A stretch of 20,603 nucleotides of DNA from SAR86 cluster bacterium (GTDB taxonomy: Bacteria; Pseudomonadota; Gammaproteobacteria; Magnimaribacterales; D2472): assembly GCA_016779285.1 (NCBI GenBank), contig JADHNV010000007.1, positions 1-20,603 of the forward strand, in the 5' to 3' direction. Of this stretch, positions 14,418 to 20,603 are shown in pieces. The notes below the pieces were generated by a model that saw only the letters and a program-made list of their open reading frames with translations, was not told where the DNA came from and did not search any database. Position 1 is the stretch's first letter; each line of letters starts with the position of its first letter. The translations under genes were made by a program, and so were the position numbers.

Positions 14418-14792
14418 ATGGCAACTAGTAAAAAAGTTAAAAAAGTTATTTCTGATGGCATCGCTCATATACATGCATCTTTTAACAACACTATTATTAC
14501 GATTACTGATAAACAAGGAAATGCAGTATGTTGGGCTACCTCAGGAGGATCTGGATTTCGTGGTTCAAGAAAAAGCACTCCCTTTGCTGCTCAGATTGCA
14601 GCGGAAAAAGCAGGAAACGCTGCTAGGGAATTTGGGATGATTAATTTAGATGTAAAAGTTAGAGGTCCTGGAGGTGGAAGAGAATCTGCCATTAGGTCGT
14701 TAAACTCATGTGGTCTCAAAATTAAAAGTATTACGGATGTAACACCATTACCTCATAATGGTTGCCGTCCTTCAAAGAAACGTAGGGTATAG
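14418..14792 (+). CDS. rpsK: 30S ribosomal protein S11
   Basis: S11 lies on the 30S platform near the E site and the anti-Shine-Dalgarno region. The 124 residues compare with 129 in E. coli, the difference being a shorter basic N-terminus. HIHASFNNTIITITDKQGN, SGGSGFRGSRKSTPFAAQ and the C-terminal DVTPLPHNGCRPSKKRRV are diagnostic. It starts three bases after rpsM. Confidence 0.98.
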   Translation: MATSKKVKKVISDGIAHIHASFNNTIITITDKQGNAVCWATSGGSGFRGSRKSTPFAAQIAAEKAGNAAREFGMINLDVKVRGPGGGRESAIRSLNSCGLKIKSITDVTPLPHNGCRPSKKRRV

Positions 14793-14801
14793 GGGAGTCA
14801 A

Positions 14802-15422
14802 ATGGCAAGATATAGAGGTCCATCATTAAGATTATCAAGAAGAGAAGGCACTGATCTTTTTCTCAAGAGTGGCGCAAGATCAATTGAATCAAAATGCAAT
14901 ATGGAGACGGCTCCAGGTGTGCATGGCTTAAGAAGAGGAAGACTATCCGATTATGGAGTTCAGCTTCGAGAAAAACAAAAAGTTAGAAGAATGTATGGTG
15001 TTCTTGAAAAACAATTTAGGAACTATTATAAAAAAGCATCAAAATCGAAGGGTAACACCGGCGAAAATTTATTGAGCTATCTCGAACAAAGGTTGGATAA
15101 TGTTGTTTATCGCATGGGATTTGCTGCAACCAGGGCTGAAGCTAGACAGCTGGTTTCACATAAAGCCTTTCACCTTAACGGTTCAATTGTAAATATTCCA
15201 TCATATCAAGTGCAGCCAGGTGATGAGTTAGAGGTAAGAGAAAAATCTAAAGCGCAATTAAGAATAAAGAGTGCATTAGAGCTTGCTAGTCAAAGAGAAG
15301 CATGTGAGTGGCTTGAAGTAGATTCTAAAACTCTCAAGGGTGTATTCAAATCTGTGCCAGATAGAACAGATTTAAGTGCTGAAATTAATGAAAATCTCAT
15401 TGTTGAGCTTTATTCAAAATAA
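14802..15422 (+). CDS. rpsD: 30S ribosomal protein S4
   Basis: S4 nucleates assembly of the 16S 5' domain and, in E. coli, represses the alpha operon and aids antitermination. The 206 residues equal the E. coli length and start MARYRGPSLRLSRREGTDLF. The S4 RNA-binding domain is around ENLLSYLEQRLDNVVYRMGF and ATRAEARQLVSHKAFHLNG; the end DLSAEINENLIVELYSK is conserved. Only one Cys is found in the N-terminal CNMETAPGVHG region, so this is the zinc-free form. GGGGAG at 14792-14797 is a strong ribosome binding site. Confidence 0.98.
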   Translation: MARYRGPSLRLSRREGTDLFLKSGARSIESKCNMETAPGVHGLRRGRLSDYGVQLREKQKVRRMYGVLEKQFRNYYKKASKSKGNTGENLLSYLEQRLDNVVYRMGFAATRAEARQLVSHKAFHLNGSIVNIPSYQVQPGDELEVREKSKAQLRIKSALELASQREACEWLEVDSKTLKGVFKSVPDRTDLSAEINENLIVELYSK

Positions 15423-15445
15423 TACTTAAAAAACGGAAGGAAATT

Positions 15446-16420
15446 ATGGAAACATCAGTAATAGATCTTTTAGTCCCAACTGACATTCAAGTTGACGACT
15501 TAGATAATAATACATCTAAAATTACATTGGAGCCCCTAGAAAGAGGCTTTGGTCATACTTTGGGTAATGCCTTAAGAAGAATTCTATTGTCTTCTATGCC
15601 AGGTGCCGCAATCACCGATGTCAACATTGATGGCATTTCTCATGAATACTCAACAATCGAGGGCGTGAGAGAAGATGTCATTGATATATTATTAAATCTT
15701 AAAGATATGCCCATCAGCTTGATAGAGGGAACTAGTGCTGTTATTAAGCTAGATGTCTCTGGACCCTGTGAAGTCACATCTAACTCTTTTGAGGTGCCCG
15801 GCAACGTTGAACTACCAGATGTAGAGCATCATGTTGCATCACTGGTTGATAAAGTAAGTTTATCTTTAACTGCAACGGTAAAAACAGGAAGAGGCTATGA
15901 ACCTGCTGATTCAAGGGGAGAAGAAGAGACTTCTGTTGGAGCATTAAAAGTTGATGCTTCTTTTAGTCCAGTTCGAAGAGTTGCTTATACAGTTGAAAAT
16001 GCAAGGTTTGAAAAAAGAACTGACTTAGATAAGTTAATAGTTGAACTTGAAACTGATGGAACTTTGGACCCAAAGAAAGCAATAGAGCATGCTGCAACTA
16101 TTATGCAGCAGCAATTGGCTGCATTTGTTGACCTTGATGCTATAGCAGAGCAAGAGGCCAAAAAAGATCAGAATGACTTCGATCCATTTTTAATGAGATC
16201 AATTGAAGAATTAGAACTTACAGTTAGATCAACAAATTGCTTGAAAGCTGAAAGCATCTTCCTAATAGGTGACCTACTTCAAAGAACAGAGTTCGATCTA
16301 TTGAAAACACCTAATTTGGGCAAAAAATCTCTTAATGAAATCAAGGATGTCCTTGCATCTAAAGGTTTTTCTCTGGGCACCACCTTAGAGAATTGGCCTC
16401 CAATGGGTTCATTAAAATGA
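15446..16420 (+). CDS. rpoA: DNA-directed RNA polymerase subunit alpha
   Basis: The alpha dimer is the scaffold for RNA polymerase assembly, and its C-terminal domain contacts UP elements and activators. The 324 residues compare with 329 in E. coli. The N-terminal domain includes LEPLERGFGHTLGNALRRIL and SMPGAAITDVNIDG; an acidic linker (EQEAKKDQNDFDP) leads to the C-terminal domain with RSTNCLKAESIFLIGDL and LLKTPNLGKKSLNEIKDVL. Arg261 corresponds to the DNA-contacting Arg265 of E. coli. GGAAGG at 15435-15440 is a strong ribosome binding site, preceded by a 23-base gap, longer than most here. The stop overlaps rplQ as ATGA. Confidence 0.98.
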   Translation: METSVIDLLVPTDIQVDDLDNNTSKITLEPLERGFGHTLGNALRRILLSSMPGAAITDVNIDGISHEYSTIEGVREDVIDILLNLKDMPISLIEGTSAVIKLDVSGPCEVTSNSFEVPGNVELPDVEHHVASLVDKVSLSLTATVKTGRGYEPADSRGEEETSVGALKVDASFSPVRRVAYTVENARFEKRTDLDKLIVELETDGTLDPKKAIEHAATIMQQQLAAFVDLDAIAEQEAKKDQNDFDPFLMRSIEELELTVRSTNCLKAESIFLIGDLLQRTEFDLLKTPNLGKKSLNEIKDVLASKGFSLGTTLENWPPMGSLK

Positions 16421-16830
16421 GACATAGAAAATCAGGCAGAAAGTTAAATAGAAATTCCTCCCATCGCAAAGCTTTGATGAAGAATCTTGCTATTGGATTT
16501 ATTGAAAGGGAGCTTATTAAAACAACTGTTCCTAAGGCAAAGGAGTTAAGATCTTTTATTGAGCCCTTAATTACTCTGGCCAAAGTTGATTCTGTAGCAA
16601 ATCGAAGGAGAGCCTTTAACAAGCTTAGACTCGACTCAGTTGTTAATAAACTTTTTACTGAAATTGCTGTTAAATCAAAAGACAGACCTGGTGGCTATTT
16701 AAGAATTATTAAAGCTGGCTTTAGACCAGGCGATAAAGCTGATATGGCATACGTTGAATGGGTGGATAGGGACTTAGAAAACTCTTCTGAACTACTAGAG
16801 CCTGAGCTCAAAGAAGGATCGGCTGCTTAG
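16417..16830 (+). CDS. rplQ: 50S ribosomal protein L17
   Basis: L17 lies near the tunnel exit, beside L32 and L22. I start it at the ATG at 16417, which overlaps the rpoA stop as ATGA and gives the universal MRHRKSGRKLNRNSSHRKAL. The frame is open to an ATG at 16393, but those codons lie within rpoA and add unrelated residues. The resulting 137 residues exceed the E. coli 127 by a short acidic tail. VPKAKELRSFIEPLITLAK and GGYLRIIKAGFRPGDKADMA are typical. Its last four bases overlap the 3' end of uvrA on the other strand. Confidence 0.97.
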   Translation: MRHRKSGRKLNRNSSHRKALMKNLAIGFIERELIKTTVPKAKELRSFIEPLITLAKVDSVANRRRAFNKLRLDSVVNKLFTEIAVKSKDRPGGYLRIIKAGFRPGDKADMAYVEWVDRDLENSSELLEPELKEGSAA

Positions 16831-19649
16831 TTTTTAAGAACTTCTTTTAGGTACTTTCCAGTATAGGATTGTTTAGACTGAGCAACTTTGCTTGGTGTTC
16901 CTTCGGCTATTATTAATCCCCCATCACTTCCCCCCTCAGGGCCAAGATCTATAATCCAGTCACTAGACTTGATTACATCTAAATTGTGTTCAATTACCAC
17001 CACAGTATTGCCTTGATCCGATAGCCTTTTTAAGACACCTAAAAGTAATTCAATATCATAAAAGTGAAGACCTGTGGTTGGTTCGTCCAATATAAATAAT
17101 GTTTTACCGGTACTTCTTTTGGAAAGCTCTTTGGCAAGCTTAATTCTTTGAGCCTCTCCCCCAGATAAGGTGGTAGCAGATTGTCCAAGTGTTATATAGG
17201 TCAGACCTACATCTGCTAAAGTCTGAAGTTTATTTTTAATTGCTGGGATCGCCTCAAAGAACTCTAGGGCTTCCTCAACAGTCATGCTTAAGACCTCAGC
17301 AATGCTCTTTTCTTTGAATTTCACTTCTAGCGTCTGTTCGTTATATCTTTTACCATCACAGATATCACACTTCACATAAATATCTGCTAGAAAATGCATT
17401 TCTACTTTTATCATCCCATCTCCTTGGCATGCTTCGCATCTTCCTCCCTTTACATTAAAACTAAATCGACCGGGTTTGTAGCCTCTGGTTCTTGCTTCCT
17501 GAGATTGAGAGAATAAATCTCTAATATGCGAAAAGAGGCCTGTATAGGTAGCTGGATTAGATCTTGGAGTTCGCCCAATAGGAGATTGATCAATCCCTAT
17601 AACTTTATCTAGGTGCTCTAAACCTTTTATTTGCTTGCATTTAATTTCTTTATTTAAATTAGCTTTATTGAGCAAAAAGCTACTCATTGGCATCAAAGTT
17701 TGATTGATTAGCGAAGATTTACCAGAACCCGAGACTCCTGTAATACAAGTAAAAACACCAATAGGAATTTTTACATTTACATGCTGTAAATTATTTTCAT
17801 ATGCCTCAATAATTTCAATAAATTTATCCGGTTTCTTTGCACTCTTAGGAAAATTGATCTTTCTCTTTCCTGATAGATAAGCTGCAGTCATCGATTCCTT
17901 ACTTTTCAAAATGTCTGATAGCTTTCCTTGTGCGCAGATTTCTCCACCATGCTTACCAGCTCCAGGACCAATATCAATAATATGATCTGCACATCTTATT
18001 GCCTCTTCGTCATGCTCAACTACTATTACTGTATTTCCAAGGCTTTTGAGGTGATATAGGGTTTTAATGAGCTTCTCATTATCTCTTTGATGAAGTCCTA
18101 TCGAAGGCTCATCAAGAACATAAGTGACACCAACCAGACCAGATCCAATTTGACTAGCCAGCCTAATTCTTTGAGCCTCTCCACCAGAGAGAGTTCCAGC
18201 ACCTCTATCCAAAGTCAGATAATTAAGTCCAACATCCTCAAGAAATGAAAGACGCTCTTTGATTTCTTTTAAAATCTTTTCCGCAATCAGTGCTTTCGCT
18301 CCTTCAAGCTTAATATTTTGAAAAAAGGATAATGCATCCGAGATTTTTTGATTGGTAATGTCTTGAATTGGGGTTGTATTAATAAAAATATTCCTTGATT
18401 CTTTTTTTAGTCTTGATCCTGTGCAAGCATCACAGTGACTATCTGAAAGCATCTTAGCTAACTCATTTCTGATAAATTCTGAATCTGTCTCTTTAAATCT
18501 TCTTTCTGTATTAGGAATAATGCCCTCAAATCGATGTTGCCGTACTATTTTGCTGCCACTCCTGAAACTTTTTGAGAAGTTTATTTTATCCTTTGAGCCC
18601 CATAAGAGAATATTCTGGATTTCTTCAGGGTAGGCCTCCCATGGGGTATCTAAATTAAAATCATAATGTTTAGCCAGGCATTTTAACTGATGGAAATAGA
18701 ATCTATTCCTTCTATTCCATCCCTTAATCGCCCCTTCGTTAATCGTTGCAGCATGATCTGAGATTAATTTTTTTTCATCAAAGTATTGAATAACCCCTAA
18801 GCCATCACATTTTTCGCAGGCTCCAAAAGGATTGTTAAAAGAAAACATCCTTGGTTCTAATTCACTAACAGAATAGCCGCACTGAGAACAAGAGAAATTT
18901 GAAGAAAAAAGCAGCGGTTCTGAATCATCATCAAGAACTTCTATTTGAATAAGGCCATTAGAAAGACCAAGAGCAGTATCGATTGATTCAGATAACCTTG
19001 AGCGATTATCATCATCTTTTTGTAATTTCAATCTATCGACAATTGCGGAAATATCATGTTTTTGATTTTTGTTTAATGAGGGAAACTCATCAAGCGAATA
19101 AATCACACCATTAATCTTTACCCTAACAAAACCCTCAGCCTTTAGATCCTCATAAACTCCAAGATGCTCACCTTTTTTTCCTCTGACAATAGGAGCCATC
19201 ACCATTATTTTTTTATCATAACCAAGGTCATAAACCTCATCACAAATCTCGCTAATAGTTTTAGCGGATAACTCTTCATTATGATCTGGACAAACTGGGA
19301 TCCCAATTCTTGCATATAATAGCCTTAGATAATCATATATTTCTGTAACAGTACCAACGGTTGATCTGGGGTTGTGTGATGTTGATTTTTGCTCGATAGA
19401 TATAGCAGGGGAAAGCCCATCAATCTGATCAACATCTGGTTTTTCCATCATTGATAAAAATTGTCTTGCATACGCTGAAAGGGATTCCACATATCGCCTT
19501 TGACCCTCAGCATAAATCGTATCAAAGGCGAGAGATGATTTTCCAGAACCCGATAATCCAGTGATAACTATTAATTTTCCTCGAGGTATATCTAGAGAAA
19601 TATTTTTCAGATTATGTGTTCGCGCACCTTTTATAGAAATTTTATCCAT
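16827..19649 (-). CDS. uvrA: excinuclease ABC subunit A
   Basis: UvrA is the damage-sensing ATPase of nucleotide excision repair; as a dimer it loads UvrB at lesions. The 940 residues equal the E. coli length. Two ABC ATPase modules are complete: Walker A GLSGSGKSSL at 31-40 and GVSGSGKSSL in the second half, signatures GAGTLSGGEAQRIRLA and ATTLSGGEAQRIKLA, and Walker B VLDEPSIGLH and ILDEPTTGLH. Zinc-binding cysteines fall at 254, 257, 278 and 281 and in the second module at CEACQGDG and CDICDGK. The ATG is at 19647-19649; I see no clear ribosome binding site in the AT-rich bases before it. It converges on rplQ with overlap and diverges from ssb. Confidence 0.98.
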   Translation of the reverse strand: MDKISIKGARTHNLKNISLDIPRGKLIVITGLSGSGKSSLAFDTIYAEGQRRYVESLSAYARQFLSMMEKPDVDQIDGLSPAISIEQKSTSHNPRSTVGTVTEIYDYLRLLYARIGIPVCPDHNEELSAKTISEICDEVYDLGYDKKIMVMAPIVRGKKGEHLGVYEDLKAEGFVRVKINGVIYSLDEFPSLNKNQKHDISAIVDRLKLQKDDDNRSRLSESIDTALGLSNGLIQIEVLDDDSEPLLFSSNFSCSQCGYSVSELEPRMFSFNNPFGACEKCDGLGVIQYFDEKKLISDHAATINEGAIKGWNRRNRFYFHQLKCLAKHYDFNLDTPWEAYPEEIQNILLWGSKDKINFSKSFRSGSKIVRQHRFEGIIPNTERRFKETDSEFIRNELAKMLSDSHCDACTGSRLKKESRNIFINTTPIQDITNQKISDALSFFQNIKLEGAKALIAEKILKEIKERLSFLEDVGLNYLTLDRGAGTLSGGEAQRIRLASQIGSGLVGVTYVLDEPSIGLHQRDNEKLIKTLYHLKSLGNTVIVVEHDEEAIRCADHIIDIGPGAGKHGGEICAQGKLSDILKSKESMTAAYLSGKRKINFPKSAKKPDKFIEIIEAYENNLQHVNVKIPIGVFTCITGVSGSGKSSLINQTLMPMSSFLLNKANLNKEIKCKQIKGLEHLDKVIGIDQSPIGRTPRSNPATYTGLFSHIRDLFSQSQEARTRGYKPGRFSFNVKGGRCEACQGDGMIKVEMHFLADIYVKCDICDGKRYNEQTLEVKFKEKSIAEVLSMTVEEALEFFEAIPAIKNKLQTLADVGLTYITLGQSATTLSGGEAQRIKLAKELSKRSTGKTLFILDEPTTGLHFYDIELLLGVLKRLSDQGNTVVVIEHNLDVIKSSDWIIDLGPEGGSDGGLIIAEGTPSKVAQSKQSYTGKYLKEVLKN

Positions 19650-19716
19650 TTATTTAAAAAATTTTTATCCAGCTGATTTGTTTCGAGTTAAACTTAAGTA
19701 ATTATAAGAGGTAATT
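19650..19716. promoter_or_regulatory. uvrA-ssb divergent intergenic region
   Basis: These 67 bases must hold the start signals for both divergent genes. For ssb there is AGAGG at 19707-19711, six bases before the ATG. Candidate promoter hexamers are poor: TTGTTT at 19678-19683 with an AT-rich -10 region would place the ssb start too close to its ATG, so I do not assign exact promoters. A palindrome ACTTAAGT lies at 19692-19699. No site with the E. coli LexA pattern (CTGT-N8-ACAG) is present, although uvrA and ssb are SOS-regulated in E. coli. Confidence 0.5.
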
Positions 19717-20154
19717 ATGGCGAGAGGAGTAAATAAAGTAATTTTGGTAGGTAATTTAGGGCAAAAGCCTGAAATGCGCTATACCCAGACAAATACAGCG
19801 GTTGCTACACTTTCAATTGCAACATCAGAATCTTGGAAGGACAAAGATTCTGGAGAGCAAAGAGAAAAAACAGAATGGCATAGAGTTGTTTTTTTTGGAA
19901 AATTAGCAGAAATTGCTGAACAATACCTTGATAAGGGTTCTCAACTCTATATAGAAGGTAAATTGCAAACAAGAAAGTGGCAAGATAAAGAAGGCAATGA
20001 TAGATATACCACTGAAATACTTGGTAATGAGATGAACATGCTTGGTGGTAGACAGTCTTCTGATGATGGGGGTGCATATGATCAATCGCAACCAGCCTCT
20101 CAATCAGTTCCATCTTCAGAATCTCAAATCTCAGAGGAAGATATACCTTTCTAG
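19717..20154 (+). CDS. ssb: single-stranded DNA-binding protein
   Basis: SSB coats single-stranded DNA in replication, recombination and repair and recruits partner proteins through its C-terminal tip. Residues 1 to about 110 form the OB fold, starting MARGVNKVILVGNLGQKPEMRY and including EKTEWHRVVFFGKLAEIAEQYL. The acidic tip ends in EEDIPF, equivalent to the DDDIPF of E. coli. At 145 residues it is shorter than E. coli SSB (178) because the linker is only about 30 residues, rich in Ser and Gln. The gene is divergent from uvrA, as in E. coli, and a crotonase-family gene follows six bases later. Confidence 0.97.
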   Translation: MARGVNKVILVGNLGQKPEMRYTQTNTAVATLSIATSESWKDKDSGEQREKTEWHRVVFFGKLAEIAEQYLDKGSQLYIEGKLQTRKWQDKEGNDRYTTEILGNEMNMLGGRQSSDDGGAYDQSQPASQSVPSSESQISEEDIPF

Positions 20155-20160
20155 ATTTCG

Positions 20161-20603
20161 GTGACATATCAAACCATTACAATTGAACAGCATGAAAATC
20201 TAGCTGTTCTTTTATTAAATAGACCTGAAAAATTAAATGCTTTTACGTTCCTTATGATGGAGGAACTAATTAGTGCTTTTGACATGATAGAAGCAGATGA
20301 TAGTTTAAATGCTGTAATCATTTCCGGAGCTGGTAGAGCATTTTGTGCTGGCGCTGATCTCAGTGGTGGTGAGGATACATTCAATCCATCCTTCGATAAT
20401 TTTGCAGTCACTGAGAGTGATTTTAGAAGGGACTCTGGCGGTATTCTGACCTTGAGGATGTATAAATTTTTAAAACCAATAGTCTTTGCTTGCAATGGTG
20501 CTGCGGTTGGAATAGGTGCATCCATGCAACTCCCTGGAGACATCAGAATTGCATCTGAGGATGCTAGGTTTGGGTTTGTATTTAATAATAGAGGGATTGT
20601 GCC
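20161..20603 (+). CDS. enoyl-CoA hydratase/isomerase (crotonase) family protein, 5' part
   Basis: The gene runs off the window after 147 full codons. The crotonase fold is shown by NRPEKLNAF at 20-28, the first oxyanion-hole segment GAGRAFCAGADLSGG at 56-70, and the second, NGAAVGIGASMQLPGD at 112-127, followed by ARFGFVFNNRGIV. The GTG at 20161 is the only standard start before the ssb stop in the same frame, and MTYQTITIE is a typical family N-terminus; no good ribosome binding site precedes it. The Glu residues used by classical enoyl-CoA hydratase (in GGGCELA and FGQPEI) align with Ser121 and Phe141, so hydratase activity is uncertain. The FVF-RGIV pattern resembles a common subgroup annotated only as hydratase/isomerase. 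Substrate unknown. Confidence 0.9.
   Translation, partial: MTYQTITIEQHENLAVLLLNRPEKLNAFTFLMMEELISAFDMIEADDSLNAVIISGAGRAFCAGADLSGGEDTFNPSFDNFAVTESDFRRDSGGILTLRMYKFLKPIVFACNGAAVGIGASMQLPGDIRIASEDARFGFVFNNRGIV

Noticed and set aside
16393..16416. Upstream ATG extension of rplQ
   Set aside because: The extra eight residues lie within rpoA and the universal L17 start MRHRKSGR begins at 16417.
17400..17460. Possible terminator hairpins inside the uvrA end for the alpha operon, such as the C-rich and G-rich runs near 16918-16945
   Set aside because: CCC and GGG runs can pair over a short loop, but no U-run follows on the plus strand and the bases are explained by uvrA coding.
19805..20167. 120-codon minus-strand open frame across ssb
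   Set aside because: Antisense to the complete, conserved ssb gene and low-complexity in composition.
20169..20543. 124-codon open frame on the minus strand at the right end
   Set aside because: It lies wholly antisense to the crotonase-family gene, whose motifs are unmistakable, and its translation resembles no known family.

Overview
This is a conserved, AT-rich bacterial housekeeping locus. It runs from the 3' end of rpoC through a contiguous str-S10-spc-alpha ribosomal protein cluster, then a convergent uvrA, a divergent ssb and the start of a crotonase-family gene. The gene content (rpoC-rpsL junction, secY-rpmJ-rpsM order, zinc-free long S14, a 940-residue UvrA divergent from ssb) and the residue-level similarity to E. 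coli proteins point to a gammaproteobacterium. Low G+C (judged by eye, not computed), very short gaps and many stop/start overlaps suggest a streamlined marine lineage such as SAR86; that genus-level guess is inference and could not be tested here.

Layout. 1-511: C-terminal 169 codons of rpoC. 562-3525: str genes rpsL, rpsG, fusA. 3526-3626: a 101-base gap with a good sigma-70 promoter and an inverted repeat, where tuf stands in many relatives. 3627-8540: S10 genes (rpsJ, rplC, rplD, rplW, rplB, rpsS, rplV, rpsC, rplP, rpmC, rpsQ). 8543-14051: spc genes (rplN, rplX, rplE, rpsN, rpsH, rplF, rplR, rpsE, rpmD, rplO, secY, rpmJ). 14058-16830: alpha genes (rpsM, rpsK, rpsD, rpoA, rplQ). 16827-19649 minus: uvrA. 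19717-20154: ssb. 20161 to the end: crotonase-family gene, cut by the window. No gene-free stretch exceeds about 100 bases; no tRNA, rRNA, insertion sequence, CRISPR array or prophage was seen.

The 31 consecutive plus-strand genes make ribosomal proteins, EF-G, the RNA polymerase alpha subunit and the SecY translocon core, so one block supplies translation, transcription and protein export. Only two convincing promoters were found (before rpsL and before rpsJ), so the long S10-spc-alpha stretch is probably read mainly from the second, with translational coupling through overlapping stop and start codons. uvrA and ssb serve DNA repair and replication.

I did not find a previously undescribed system. 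The points worth a second look concern regulation: the compact gaps seem to leave no room for several classical ribosomal protein feedback sites, the alpha operon runs into uvrA tail to tail with no visible terminator, tuf is missing, two adjacent ribosomal genes start with UUG, and the final crotonase lacks both catalytic glutamates of classical enoyl-CoA hydratase.
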